Positions 34,201 to 46,094 of a stretch of DNA of 64,000 nucleotides are shown piece by piece. Source of the DNA: Colias croceus (lineage: Eukaryota; Arthropoda; Insecta; Lepidoptera; Pieridae); the NCBI RefSeq assembly GCF_905220415.1, contig NC_059563.1:5032001-5096000 (forward strand), given 5' to 3'. The notes beneath the pieces were generated by a model. That model saw only the letters and a list, made by a program, of their open reading frames with translations. It was not told the origin of the DNA and searched no databases. The translations under genes were made by a program, and so were the position numbers. How positions within the stretch are numbered: the first letter of the stretch is position 1; the number at the start of each line of letters is the position of its first letter.

Positions 34201-37200
34201 TTTACCAGATACATGTACGAAATTCTTCGTAATTCGCGACTTGACTTCAGTTATTTCACAATAAAAATGAACTCACGTTTAGCCCAAAGCTTAATAGCTC
34301 TCAACGTCAGTCTAAAGTTATTGATGTTAGGCACAAGCCGCAGAATTTCATCTGTAACTCGACAACCGTTGAGCGATCGGACGCATTTCTGGTCCAAATT
34401 CTTGAGTAACATGTCGTCTCGGAGATCGAATGAATCTATAATAAGAAAAACAAAACATATTGATGGTAATTTGAAAAACATCAAATTAATTATTTGTATA
34501 GAAAATGCTTCTGAAATGAATTATAACGCCTAACTTGAATATACAACACAGAGCTATAGTACTTAAGTGTCAAAAAAATTTATAGCTGTAAAAATCAATA
34601 TTTCAGAATTATAAATGCTACTGCATCAAACTAAGATTACTTGTTCCATCTTGAAAGTGTAAGAAAGCTGTAGCCATAGCGGCTTCTATTTCCAGAAAAA
34701 AATGCATAAAATAAAAATTGAAGTAAAAAAAAAGAGTGTGTGTACTTATGTACACGCGTTAGAAGTTATACTTCTTTGTCGTATGGAAAAAAAATACTAG
34801 AATATACAACTTGAACATAGTTACATACCACCTAGAACTAACTTCATGCTGTTAAATTTAGGTGTCGGTGTGCGCGCGCATCGTAAAAATTCACTCACAT
34901 CATTTTTCTCCATCGCGCCAAAAGAAGTATAACTTCAAAAATAGACTTGACTGACAATATCAAGAGAATTTTTTTTGCATTTATAGGCAAGTTTGTCAGC
35001 TATTTGTTAACACAAAACATACCTGGTATCTCTTTCAACGCCAATCTAGCAAACAGCAAATCAATTTCGATGCCATCAAAGTTCATCTTGATCACCGGCA
35101 CGAACGCGTCTTCCACTGCGCGCAGATCTTTCACCTTAAACAATTCATTATACTTTACTAAAGTACTTTATTAAAATATCTAATAAGATAAATAATTGCA
35201 TTTCATCTATTTGTAAATGATAAAATTGAAATCTATACTAATATTATAAAGCTGAAGAGTTTGTTTGTTTGTTTGAACGCGCATACTCGGAAACTACTGG
35301 TCCGATTTGAAATATTCTTTCGGTGTTAGTAGGTTCATTTATCGAGGAAGGCTATATATCATTACGCTAAGACTAACAGGAGCTGAGCCACTTGGGTAAA
35401 ACCGCAGGGCTCAGCTAGTGTGCTATATTCGCTATATTATAGTCTTATTGGGGAGAAACATGCCCTTCCCTTGTGAAGATCTATTATATTATTAGTATTT
35501 GATGCATTCCGAAATTAAAAAATTCCGATAGATGGCGCTATATCAAAAATGTGACATGTATAATAACTACTAATTTTCTTTGATCACGAGAGTGAAGCCG
35601 CGGGCAACAGCGAGTAAATTATAAAAACTTTGTCACATTCTACTTTAATTTTGATGTTATTTCAGATTTAAAAAGTTATTGTTGCAAGTAATTCCATACC
35701 TCTGGTTGTTGCTTCAGTAATTCATAGAAAGACTGAAAATAATCAGATCTGTCAATGTGTCTCGGAGCCACGCACAGCGCGTCAATATCTGCGCCTCTGT
35801 GATGCACCTGCAAGATAAATTATGAAAAATTCATGTATTACATTTTATAAAGTAAATTTTTGGCTCTATAATATTATAGTTATTAAAATTTCCTTAGAGC
35901 TAGCGCGCAAGAGCAACTTTTGTCTCCGCAACTATTTAGTCTCTCCCATCAACTCTATGGGCTACTAAGAAAGTGCGCGCACGTAATCGCATCTAACCAC
36001 TGAAATATCTATAATTATGACAGTACATTCGACAGTATTTTAAATCTACATTCACTTGACTTGCTATTTACATAATAAACAATATGAACAAAACTTTTGT
36101 AACCCTGTAAAATATCACAAGTGTCTGGTATACTACAATTGATTCCAAATCACTACATAGTATAAAACAAAGTCGCTTTCTCTGTCCCTATGTCCCTTTG
36201 TATGCTTAAATCTTTAAAACTACGCAACGGATTTTGATGCGGTTTTTTTTAATAGATAGAGTGATTCAAGAGGAAGGTTTTAGTATATAATTTATTAAGT
36301 TTTAGACAAAGCGGGCGAAGCCGCGGGCGGTAAGCTAGTATTACATATCCCAAAAAAAATTCACCAAGCAACTCAACAGTTTCTTTCAAGTCGTTCCATT
36401 CTATAAAACTATACTCACACCAAGTCTATACGATCCAAACGTGTATATATTCCCGCCGACGGTATCAGCTACACTCGGCGGCATATTTTTCCGCATCGAC
36501 TCATCTCTAATCCACTGCCGAACTAATCTATGTAACGCACCGAGGACTTCCATCCTGTGGTGCATTTCTTGCTCTGACTCAAACACCCCATAGGGTATGA
36601 GGGAATCTTTCAATTCATTTGTTTTCTCTATATCTATTGGCTTGGGACCTAAAATATTATAATTGTGTCAAGTTGTTTATTTGAATAGTTTTTTTGTTGT
36701 TCACTCTAATCTCATGTGTCATATTTATATATAATATAATATTTATAAGCTTTATTTATTCCACCTTACAATAATAAATACATATTATACATATGACATT
36801 TTAGTTTTTTTTTTTTTTTATCTATTCCTTGTTAGGTGGGAAAATGGCTAATTCTTGTTATGGGTAAAAGCCTCCTCCATCTTGTACCAAAGATATGATG
36901 AAGATGTCATATTTATAATCATAATCAAAATTCACTAGATCTGATAGGGAAAAAATTTAAACATCTTTATGAACAGATTTTTGTTGTTGTTTATTTTGGA
37001 AAAAATTAGTGACTCAACAAAGTAAAATAATCTCCTATGTGGTATTACAATTTATAATACAACTATGTTATCATAATTACTAAATTGATCTTCATAATCA
37101 GTAAACAAACTATTAAATAATGCTTTTCCTAATGATAAATTAATGAAAATGTTTAAAAATTCACCAAATTAACGCTAATAAGAATTTATATTTGTCATTA

Positions 37201-37350
37201 ATAATAAAGTCTAGATAAACAATACATACCTGCCATAGAAATGGCCGAAGTCATCCCCAGTGTTTTCAAATTCTGCGGACTCTGTTCACTTGATTTAGAA
37301 CTATTTTGGTTTTGATTGTTTGTATGCGAGTACTGCGACGCTGGCCACAT
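28237..37350 (-). CDS. hrg: Poly(A) polymerase, canonical nuclear type, 630 aa
   Basis: Adds poly(A) tails to pre-mRNA 3' ends in the nucleus. Thirteen coding exons on the minus strand: 37350-37230, 36648-36419, 35807-35700, 35134-35023, 34435-34277, 33818-33607, 32984-32864, 32115-31939, 31195-31088, 30414-30362, 29486-29325, 28906-28757, 28416-28237. All borders are AG/GT, phases agree and the sum is 631 codons with TAG. The nucleotidyltransferase core has FGSYRLG, then HHRGADIDALCV with Asp124 and Asp126, and GIEIDLL with Asp178: the spacing equals that of the mammalian catalytic triad. The central domain (NNFRLTLRAIKLWAKRHGIY, SWAMLVARTCQLYPNA) and RNA-binding domain (ECYNSVPL, MWFIGLVFD) follow. 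Residues after about 520 are basic then acidic (KRKQD, KKTKR NLS-like words). The C-terminus is short compared with vertebrate PAPOLA. Introns hold many Helitrons and a repeat of one donor site. Symbol given from Drosophila hiiragi. Confidence 0.95.
29036..29224 (+). mobile_element. Helitron family A
   Basis: TCTATACTATACTATAATAT at the start and CACGAAGCGCAGCTAG at the end; in a poly(A) polymerase intron, antisense to it. Confidence 0.75.
29801..30018 (-). mobile_element. Helitron
   Basis: CTAGGTTCCGCCCGCGGCTT at the 3' side and TCCACACTAATATTATAAAT read from 30018. The middle is shared with 12095-12282 (TTTCATGCAAATTGGTTCAG), the 3' end with 1760-1986, so it is a hybrid of two end types. 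Confidence 0.75.
30123..30330 (+). mobile_element. Helitron family A
   Basis: TCTATACTAATATTATAAAG to GCGGAGCGCAGCTAG, with a 15-base internal duplication of GATCGGTGATCTTCGG. It lies 105 bases after the Helitron ending at 30018 and 31 bases from the exon border at 30362. Confidence 0.8.
31505..31951 (-). repeat. 105-bp minisatellite that includes the exon 8 splice donor
   Basis: CACTCACTGATCA recurs on the plus strand at 31511, 31616, 31723, 31828 and 31932; the last is the real exon 32115-31939 border, where the minus strand reads GATCA/GTGAGT. Each intronic unit keeps GGCACCTGATCAGTGAGTGG, so four extra donors follow the true one. The rest of the unit is pyrimidine-rich on the plus strand. 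Confidence 0.95.
32161..32337 (-). mobile_element. Helitron, same type as 242-439
   Basis: CTAGCTTACTGCCCGCGGCT at the 3' side; TCTTAATATATATAAATCTC read from 32337. Poly(A) polymerase intron. Confidence 0.75.
32440..32626 (+). mobile_element. Helitron family C, diverged
   Basis: CTAAAACTACGCAGCGGAT and GCGGGCGAAGCCGCGAGCGG followed by TAAGCTAG; the 5' end is uncertain. Confidence 0.6.
33020..33165. repeat. Minisatellite, about 23-bp unit
   Basis: About six copies of AGTATTGTAAATAGTTAATAA in the poly(A) polymerase intron upstream of the acceptor at 32985. Confidence 0.8.
33191..33367 (+). mobile_element. Helitron family G
   Basis: TCTACACTAATATTATAAAG at the start and GCCGGGGCGGACCGCTAG at the end. 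Confidence 0.8.
34735..34938 (-). mobile_element. MITE (GAAGTTATACTTC type), uninterrupted
   Basis: On the minus strand GAAGTTATACTTCTTTTGG begins at 34938 and the copy ends with GCGTGTACATAAGTACAC. It is the intact counterpart of the LINE-split copy at 23511-24235. Confidence 0.75.
35232..35418 (+). mobile_element. Helitron family A
   Basis: TCTATACTAATATTATAAAG at the start and CGCAGGGCTCAGCTAG at the end. Confidence 0.8.
35894..35983 (+). repeat. Single-arm copy of the 4607-4774 hairpin repeat
   Basis: TTAGAGCTAGCGCGCAAGAG through CATCAACTCTATGGGCTAC matches one arm with one or two changes, then continues like the hairpin loop read in reverse (AAGAAAGTGCGCG). Confidence 0.8.
36150..36338 (+). 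mobile_element. Helitron family C
   Basis: TCACTACATAGTATAAAACA to GCCGCGGGCGGTAAGCTAG; the best-preserved copy of this family here. It ends 81 bases from the exon border at 36419. Confidence 0.8.
36804..36905 (-). mobile_element. Possible LINE 3' end with poly(A)
   Basis: A 15-base T run at 36809-36823 reads as a poly(A) tail on the minus strand, after AAGATGGAGGAGGCTTTTAC, which resembles RTE-type LINE 3' ends. Weak. Confidence 0.35.
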
Positions 37351-37472
37351 GATGATTGTTTATTTTCTACTATTATATAACTAAACCTTACGCCTAAACT
37401 ACGCTATGGGTGGGTTGTATCTAACATTAGGTTAAATGCTCAATATGACGACTGCTGGCTGTAAGCATAAGT
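37351..37472 (-). other. 5' UTR part of poly(A) polymerase exon
   Basis: Minus-strand TCTTTTCAG lies just upstream of 37472, making 37472-37351 the 5' UTR portion of the first coding exon. Confidence 0.55.
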
Positions 37473-37474
37473 CT

Positions 37475-38747
37475 GAAAAGAAATAACATATTTGTATGAT
37501 GAGTCATTTGTTGTTACATGATAATTCAACTGAATTTTTATTTATTAGAATTTGCTTTGTAGAATGTAATGTGATATAAAACTTAGAAAACAATATTGAA
37601 GAAGACAGACAACATTAGAAAACAATATTATATTTCTTATTCATTATTTCTATAATTTAAGGAATATAGTTGGTACTTTAGCATGTACCAACTCCGCTTG
37701 AATAAACAATTATTATCAAACCTAATTAGAAATAAAAGTGATTATGAAATGATTATCGCTATTGGTTATTGCATCCAATAAGTTGAATCTAATCAATGAA
37801 TATAAGTATTACAATGAACAATAACTATATAAATACTGCTTACACTTGAATATCAAACATTAGTTCAACACTCATGTACAGATTAACAGAAATAAATTAT
37901 AATCTGTCCTACTAAATAATTATATTTTAAATTATATAAACTTTCTTAAACCAAATTAATCCAGTTGGTGCTAGTAAAGTATGACAGACTAAACCTGAAC
38001 TTTGAGGTCACTCTTACAATAAGGTAATAAAATGTCTTGAGATGCACCCCTTGTTATAGCTATATTCAGATTTAGGGTGCCCAAAGGAAGTGAAAGCGGA
38101 GGGTTGTGATTTAATTATAGCATTAAACAAATACATATTACAAAACACGTAAGATGGAATATTTTTGTAATTTTCTGTACTAGGTAGGTATATTTTAGAG
38201 AAATCAAAATAAAAAAAATTGACAAACAAACACTTGTTGTCGAATCACTTGAATTGATTACATGAATTTAATCATACAATTAATGTATATCGAAGAAACA
38301 CGTTAAAATAGTATATATGATGCTATTTGTGGAAGGTGATTTTTAAAGTTCATTCACCTGTTTGTTTGCGTGATACGGTAAATAATATACAAATAGAATA
38401 TGTCATCGTATACGAAGGTTAACTGAAACGTTTATCAAGCAAAAAAACCTCGAAACTCGCGGAAATAACTTCGTCGAGTATGTTGTATATTCAAGACCTT
38501 TATTGTTCGTCGTTGTACAGTTTTAAGGTCATAATTTAGATAATTGCAAATCCTTCAGAAGAACTATCAATCAATTTGTAACTTAAATATGAATGTGGTC
38601 ACGTTTTTCAACATTGGTAACCTACTAAGAAAAAAATAACACGATTTCACACTAAAAGAAAAGGTGGTTCACGTTGCGTCGAACAATGTTATTACGTTAC
38701 ACCTAGATTTTATATGAACTATATCGATAATACAATTGAAAACTCAC
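37475..38747. other. Probable 5' intron of poly(A) polymerase
   Basis: No coding signal or repeat; AT-rich. Bounded by the acceptor at 37473-37474 and a GTGAGT donor at 38747 on the minus strand. Confidence 0.4.
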
Positions 38748-38890
38748 CAATTAATAAAACTGTTTAAACAAAGGCACAAAAATAAACTCGTATAATAACA
38801 CGAAGTCATAACAAAGCAAAGAAACAAACATTAATTGCCAAACAAGCACCCAACAGTCGCCAACAACAATGCAGCCATCTTTCTTAAATG
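38748..38890 (-). promoter_or_regulatory. Candidate noncoding first exon and promoter of poly(A) polymerase
   Basis: A minus-strand donor TTG/GTGAGT follows 38748. Upstream AAGATGGCTGC at about 38873-38883 fits a YY1-type core, often near starts of housekeeping genes. Inference from sequence only. Confidence 0.35.
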
Positions 38891-39634
38891 GCGAATTAGA
38901 TAATTACCATGTGTAAAATTAAATTAATGTTACCCTACATACTACAAATACACCAAAATTCCCAACGGATTTTGTAACAATTTTGATAACATGGGTTTAT
39001 TTTTTAATGTATTCGTTTTATTTCAGAATAACTCAACCTATATTATGTATTGTAAAGTCATGAAAAGATTAAAAACATCACACATATCGTATTATAGTTA
39101 CTATTTGTAGATTTTTTATATGATTTATACTTATATTTTAATAAAAGGCGTACATATTCACACTAGCTCGACTTTACGCTTCTATTATTGATAACAATTA
39201 TACAACATTGTACATAATATGAGTCGATACATATCAAACTCCGGTAAGTCCATTCTAACAGAAATGTGGGAATCGAGGTATTTTTAATAACTTAAAAAAA
39301 CAATATGTTTGGACCTTTATAATTTTTGACGGATATAATATAATACATTACAATTATTTTTACGAAGAAAAATAAATGTATTACTTGATGATTATACCAC
39401 AAAATTAGATTTAAATCTGGACATACAGGCGTTTGATATGTACCAGCAAAACTTACCGGGTTTTGAAAAACATCGTCTTGGACTTACAGGAATTTGAAAA
39501 ATCTCTAATGGACTTACAGGGATTTGATAGAACTCAGTTTTGGGACGTACTGAGGTGGTGGAAATGGGTAGATAGTTTGTCGCGTTGTAAGTATTGGACA
39601 TTAAAATAAAATATGTAAATTAAAAGATACAAAT

Positions 39635-40290
39635 TATTATTATTATTAACCTTTATCATCCCACTGCTGGGCAAAGAGAGGGGTCAATAAATCAAAACGG
39701 TTGAAAAAATCTCAGTTCGGCCCTGGGCTTCATGGCTGGGAATAACTACTGTGCGTGTGCTGTGCGTCTTACTTACTTACTATCTGGCGCAGTGACCCCA
39801 AAGTGGGTCTTGGCCTCCGACAACAAAAGACGCCACTTGTCCCGGCACAGTGCGATGTTTTGCCAGTCTCTTCTGCGCAGTGCCACGAGATCGTTATTCA
39901 CTTGGTCCGCCCAGCGATACTTAGGACGGCCAACCGGCCGTCGGCCTGAGGGACGCCCCAAGTAAACCCGCTTAGCAGCCCGATCATCTCCCATCCGCAG
40001 AACGTGGCCCAACCATCGTAGCCTATGCGCTTTAATCTCGCCTAAGATGTTTGGTGCAGCAAAAAGTTCCTCCAGCTCCTTATTGGTTCTGATTCTCCAG
40101 CTACCGTCGTTTAAGGGTATCGGGCCCAATATTTTACGGAGTATTTTGCGTTCCGTTACGAGAAGCTTCTTTTCTTCTTTTTGGGTGAGCGTCCAGGTTT
40201 CACAGCCGTACATAAGAATCGGCCTTATCACGGTTTTATAGATTCGAAATTTTGTACGTCTGCTCAATAATTTGGACCCAAGTATCTTAT
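39635..40290 (-). mobile_element. RTE/BovB-like LINE remnant, RT C-terminal part
   Basis: A 164-residue minus-strand frame (40267-39773) has YKTVIRPILMYGCETWTLT, ERKILRKILGPI, HRLRWLGHVLRM and GRPKYRWADQV, hallmarks of the RTE RT tail. The 3' end runs to CCCAGCAGTGGGATGATAAA and an ATT/AAT microsatellite at 39635-39650. 5' truncated near 40290. Inside the transposon at 39217-40987. Confidence 0.85.
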
Positions 40291-40500
40291 GAAGGCCTGC
40301 GTTACACCGAAGAGTGTTTCGCGCTGGCCCTTACAGCGTATGGGGAGCGTCCCCCGGGTGGCGGATGGGGGAGCGGTCGGTAGTACAGCCTAGCTACGCT
40401 ACTGGCTAAGGCCGATAGCCTCGCTGACCAAAGAAGGGTGTGGTCCTCCAGCATTTCGGGGGTTGTGCGAGGGGCTGACAACCCCTCCACATAAAAAATC
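40291..40500. repeat. GC-rich unassigned repeat next to the LINE
   Basis: GCGTCCCCCGGGTGGCGGATG and neighbouring sequence is far GC-richer than its surroundings, so it is probably another inserted element; family not recognised. Confidence 0.4.
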
Positions 40501-40999
40501 TAATGTTACGAAACTGACAATAAATAAAAAGTGTGCTGTGCGTCTAGTTTCATTTATCTTTTAGCTGTTTTCTGAGCCTTGTCTGTTTTAGCTTTTGGTA
40601 TTGTTTTTTTCCTTGCTTTGTCTAGAACCACCACCTCTATAGTAAAACTGTTTTCTTCGATCATTTATTAATTAAAACGATTTATAAGCATTGGTCACAC
40701 GTGTTAGCTTCAAAAAAATTGAGAGAAATGGCAGCCATTTTAGTGCCATACTGCGCTGTGATTGGTCGAAATGGACTTACCTGAGTTTGATAAACCACTG
40801 TCGACGGACATACCAGAGTTTGAAAAAAACATTTACTTTAAACCTTATTTTAATAGAGATACGATTGACTTACCTAACTTTGAAAAGTACAGACTGGTTT
40901 AGTTTTACAATTCAAAATTGGCGCCATTGTTATCTCAATTTTGGCGGGGAGTGGACTTACCGGAGTTTGATATGTATCGACTCATATTATCTTTCACAT

Positions 41000-41872
41000 G
41001 CGAAATTACAATTATGTAGGTAAGTAAAATAATCACAACGTAATTTTAAACCAAATAAAATACTTTTTTTTATAATTGATCTATTATATAATTAAATCCG
41101 TTAATTTAAATATTAAAATATGTATGTATTTACAATTAATTTAATAAAAATATTACATTTTATACGAAACGTTTCATTTTACGATAACAATTATTTTGCG
41201 CATATTCATTGGCAAGTTTTATGACGTATCCGCGACGTATTTTTTGGTTCTGTTGAAGTTCTTCACATATGACTATCTCATTTTAAACAGTACCAAAAGA
41301 AAGGGATTGATAGAGAGCCGGTTGATGTTTTCGTGTCAGCCTTGTGCCCATTTACGAGTAGGTAAAATCCGCCATCTTGAGAGTGATTTCAAGAATATAC
41401 GGATTTTTAGTTGAGTTATGTGAATATCTTTAGCTAATTTATTATTAAATTGACGGACATTTTCATACTATTCAATTTAGTAACATCAGTAAAGGTCGTT
41501 CGCGTTATAGAAACCGATTGCCATTGGTGTATATCCAAAACGCCGAATTCTTTGGTAATGTTTATGTGACAGCAGAAGGCACTTTAAGCTTTCTAATAGA
41601 TTTTTGCGTGTCTATTTCCGTTTTCAATCTCAACGTACGTTAGTATATTACGCGAAAGTGAAGTAGGTATTCCTGTTGTGTCCTGGCTATCGTGTAAAAG
41701 ATCGTAATGTATTTTCGCGATTAAAATGCGGTTAGATGGGCGTAGTTGTGTCGGTTCTGTAAAGTGTTGAGGCCTCAGGTTTTGGGCCAGTCGAGGGGTG
41801 CTGAGTGCGTGACCGCGGAGGATGCGAGCGGAGAAGTTTGGCTAGCGTGGTGTAAAGTAATCTATAAGAAAG
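41000..41872 (+). promoter_or_regulatory. Upstream region and 5' UTR of the gene starting at 41873
   Basis: GC content rises from about 41640 and the last 130 bases before the ATG are GC-rich, as for a 5' UTR. No TATA box placed with confidence. It begins just after the right end of the transposon. Confidence 0.4.
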
Positions 41873-42010
41873 ATGTCGACTACTATGCGGCCTACTCTGC
41901 AAACTGTGCCTGAGTCGTTACCGGCGGACCATGTGACGACGTCTCCAGCTCCTGCAACTACGACTGCTGCAGCATCCTCGCAGCCACGGCATCCACGCCC
42001 TATCTTCAAG
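41873..42010 (+). CDS. First coding exon of an unidentified gene, 46 aa
   Basis: ATG at 41873 with a good AAAG context and an in-frame TAA 15 bases upstream opens a frame that ends at a consensus AAG/GTAAGT (donor at 42011), phase 0. The peptide begins MSTTMRPTLQTVPESL, is rich in Thr, Ala, Pro and Ser, and ends RHPRPIFK; it is low-complexity and typical of a disordered N-terminus. No signal peptide or domain. No second exon can be found in the remaining 22 kb, so the first intron is very long, as in many developmental or neural genes. The protein family is not recognised. Confidence 0.65.
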
Positions 42011-45000
42011 GTAAGTGTTAGAATATGCACATTTTTCGAAAACGTTCAATGAATATGACCGCGTATCTCAGTCTGACGACGTTTCATTGTCAATTTTATT
42101 AATGCAACGTCGATTTAGAGTAATATTCATTGAGCATTAGAGAAAACTGTGCTAGCTTTTATAGTTCCTCAATCATTACTTCCAAATATGTCAAAGAGAG
42201 GTGATGTCATTGATTACACTTTGAGGATATCCTAATTTGAAGAGAATTATTAGTGTGATTGTATACCTATTATTGTTCTTATGATTTACATCAAAATTGT
42301 ATCAAAAGGCCTGTTGCACATCTTATTTCAGAAACCTTGGTAAACTATTTACTTATAACTTTTATAGATTTACTTTTTACAAAATTTGAGCTAAAATTAG
42401 AGTAATAATACTTAAGGTAATGATAAATATGCATACCTGTCATATCAAATACCAACAAATTAGTTTAAATTATAGATAAAATACTTTTAAACACATCATA
42501 TCTAAATACAATCTAATTTAACATGTACAACATCAGTTTAAATGCAATTCATATCAAAAATATGCCAAATATCATGATGCGTAGTAGAAAGTGTGCGCTG
42601 TAGCGTGCATGTAAAATATTTAATTAATCATCACCTAGTTAGGAGATATTGCAAGCGCCTTGTGGAACTAACTATTGTTGCAATATACTTGAGATTTGGT
42701 TTATGAGATTTGTTTTATGATGAACAGTATATTATATACAGGACTAGCTTACTGCCCGCGGCTTTGCCTGCTTTGACTTAAACCTAATAAATTATATACT
42801 AAAATCTTCCTCTTGAATCACTCTATCTATTAAAAATAAACCGCATCAAAATCCGTTGAGTAGTTTGAAAGATTTAAGCATACAAAGGGACATAGGGACA
42901 GAGAAAGTGACTTTGTTTTATACTATGTAGTGATAGTGGTTATTCAGTGATCCATAAAGTGTCTAGAAATAGGATTTTTATGTTGTGAATATCAATCAAC
43001 ACTTTAAATATAATATTACATAAATAAACAATGCTATCAGGTATATAATACATTCTTATAAGATTTTATAACTACCGTCTAAGTAGCTGCTTAGTAGCCT
43101 TTATAAATTCATTTTTTAATCTTTCATTTAAAACAAAATTCATTAACAACATAGTCTCAAAAGTATTGCATCAAGATTTGTTAATGTCGATTTGTAATTG
43201 TACAGTTTCTTAATGTGAATAATTATATTATTGTGCAAAATATGTTCCAATTACATAATCTTGACTTCCATGCGTTTACCTTTAATTTAACTGAATGCAT
43301 ATTTTTATTATGCTATGTAAAGGTCAATCTTTTGGACGCTTTTAAGTATAATATGTATTTTTAGAATCACAGTTTGATATTATTATTTAAGTTTTAATTA
43401 AATACCTATATAAAAGTCTGTGTCTTTCTGATGAAATAAAACTAATTATAATTATGTTTGACATATGGAATAATGATTGAGGAACAAATTCGTTAAGCTT
43501 TAAGCTATCGCCTATTGTGTTTGTTTATCCAACTTGAAGTTATTGTTACTGCTGTGTTTGTGTGTGTTTAAAAAAGTATGTACTACAAGACAGACTTAAG
43601 GTATAAATGTTTATGATAATTGAAGTGAAAAACATGAACTTTTTAATTGAACATATTGCAGAGAAATCCGCACCTAAGAAAAGTTTAGTATGTATATCTA
43701 TAGTTGCTATAAAACTGCCTAATCAATTGAATTACAATCAATAGAATACATTAAAATTAAGAAGCTTATTTTAAGGAACCTATTCAGAAGATATATTTTT
43801 GTTTATCTACATAATCGGATATTGTTTATGTCAGTATTGCCCTATATTCATACAAATAAAGAAACTGAACAGTTTTCATAGAAGACTGAACACCTTATAC
43901 AGATGAGTGCTTCCCTGTCGTATACCATTGTTTTTGTTTATATTTTTTATCTGTACCGATAGAGCGTGTAATATTCGAATTATTTTTTATCTATGCTTGA
44001 ATGAGCATGGCAATTGAAAAAGTGCTTCACGAAAATTGAGACGATTTCTCGTAAGATAGATTTGCGTATTACTATTTTTAATGGATTATTACGAAACTAG
44101 GTATTGTTTTCGTAACTGTATTATGTCGAATGTCGTGCTAGAAAATTTACTTACTTTGCTAACTTTGAAGGCGTGTGTATTGTATTCTTGGGGTGCATTG
44201 AACGTTCTAAAAATCGAGTTCAATATAAACTTTTCGCCTTGAACTTGCGCGGTTCTATGATTTAACAAGCTTATGAGAAATTGTGATTCACACACCACGC
44301 GGATATTTATGTCTCCAAAATAAACGCGTGATAAATATATTTCTTGCGTAAATAATTGTTTCTTTCTATTTAACTATATATTATACAATTTGTCTTCGCT
44401 CTGAAAATAATGGTTATAAAACACCTGCCATTGTTAGTTGGACATTTTAAAAATATCGTAGACCGTAGTATCATACACATCACAAAGATGGATGCATTTT
44501 TAAAATAACCAACATTATGTCATGGGATGCACGATCTATTTTTGATATCGTCCGGGACTGTAGGGATAGTTTACGGGAATGTTGCCTACTGATGTTATAT
44601 AGTTTTGTAGGCGTTGTTTTAAATATAAATCGATTAATAAGTTAATAACAAGCTTCATTTAACCGCTCAAGTAAATAGGTACCTATAGATGTATGTATCT
44701 GCTGATACATAATGCATAAAATTAATATGCAAGTCTATGACTACGAAAATATTGATAAATAGGTATGCATAATCATAATTATCTGTGGGCCAAGGGCACT
44801 ATTTGCATCGAAACAATGAAATAGATTTTAGAAAATCATCCTTGGATATTACATTTTCCTTATAAATCAGATGTATGAACACATACACAACACAACAACA
44901 ATGGGTACAGATAAAATTAACTTAACGACGAACAACTAAATAGAATCGTGGCTCGAAATACGGAAATAGAAAGAGTAAATCTTAGTCTTTGTAAGGCGAG

Positions 45001-45778
45001 TTAGTTCTAATTTCATTGTTATTCAAGAACTGTAGTGAAACTTGCATTTGAACGTGAAATACGCAGGTAGGTAAAGTAGGCTTGAAGTGTTTTAAAAGTA
45101 TGAATGAGGAAAGTTTGTCTCGACCGCGATAATTTTAAACCTCATACTTACCTACTTATACTTTACGTTGCTTCCTTCAGCCTACGGAGTTTAAATGCCG
45201 AAAAATATTAGCTTTCTTTTTTACTTGGAATAACTAAATTACTAAAAATGAATGCTAAAGATATCGTGATAGGTAAATATAGGAATTATTAGCTAATTTC
45301 AAATATATAATATGAAACGTTATAGTATTCAATATGTAATATCGTATAGTTATAAACTTCCTCGAAGAACTTCCTACAAATGACTGACTGTGAGGGAAAT
45401 CAAATAACGTTCCTACTTACTCAGGATTTCCTTGTATTTTGCGTTACTATTATTTGTTGCATTCAAATAGAATCTATTTAAAAACACTATCCTACAAAAT
45501 ATGTATAATTAAATTGGAAAAGATTATGTATAAAATATAGCACTGAAAACAGTTTTTCTTTTTACAATAATAACGCATTATTATTACGAAATAACACACA
45601 AATAAGGCAAGTCATTAAAACTATATGGTACTAAAATATATGTGCAATTGCTGAGTAATACACCGCTGACACAATAATATTTCGCGAGACCTTGTGAATA
45701 ATGTGAAACGTCCCGTTTCCGCTGTTCCTATAATATTTCCAGTATTTACTAAATATATATATCTAGATATAGGTATAA
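42011..45778. other. Probable long first intron, part 1
   Basis: AT-rich, no coding exon seen. Only the Helitron at 42744-42933 is recognised. Confidence 0.5.
42744..42933 (-). mobile_element. Helitron family C
   Basis: CTAGCTTACTGCCCGCGGCT at the 3' side; TCACTACATAGTATAAAACA read from 42933. Confidence 0.8.
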
Positions 45779-46094
45779 CTAGCTTCCGCCCGCGACTCCG
45801 TCCGCGCGGAAAAATTAAGAAAAATTAAGATTTCTTTTTTTTCTACGTATTTTTCCGATAAAAAGTATCCTATTTTATGCCCAGGATAATAAGGTATAAT
45901 TATACCAAGTTTCATCGAAATCGAACCGTTAGTTTTCACGTGATGCCTGAACATACAGACAGACAGACAGACAAAAAATTTTTTAATCACATATTTGGGC
46001 TTGGTATCGATTCAGTAACACCCTCTGCTATTTATTTTTTCAATATTTTCAATGTATAGAATTGACCCTTCTACAGATTTATTATATGTATAGA
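45779..46094 (-). mobile_element. Helitron, same family as 5609-6085
   Basis: CTAGCTTCCGCCCGCGACTC at the 3' side; TCTATACATATAATAAATCT read from 46094. Carries a short (CAGA)n at 45957-45973. About 160 bases shorter than the 5609 copy. Confidence 0.8.

Larger units (their letters stand above)
39217..40987. mobile_element. DNA transposon, 36-bp perfect inverted ends, TA duplication
   Basis: 39217-39252 and 40952-40987 are exact reverse complements (ATATGAGTCGATACATATCA...), flanked by TA on both sides (39215-39216, 40988-40989). GGACTTACCNGAGTTTGA-like words recur seven times inside, all in the orientation of the right end. A LINE remnant occupies the middle. No transposase frame; non-autonomous. 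The TA target suggests Tc1/mariner-like but this is not proven. Confidence 0.85.

Noticed and set aside
39392..39601. 69-aa minus-strand gene
   Set aside because: The frame spans the transposon's repeated GGACTTAC motifs and has no gene features.
39773..40267. Host gene of 164 aa
   Set aside because: RTE-type reverse-transcriptase C-terminus, truncated, inside a transposon.
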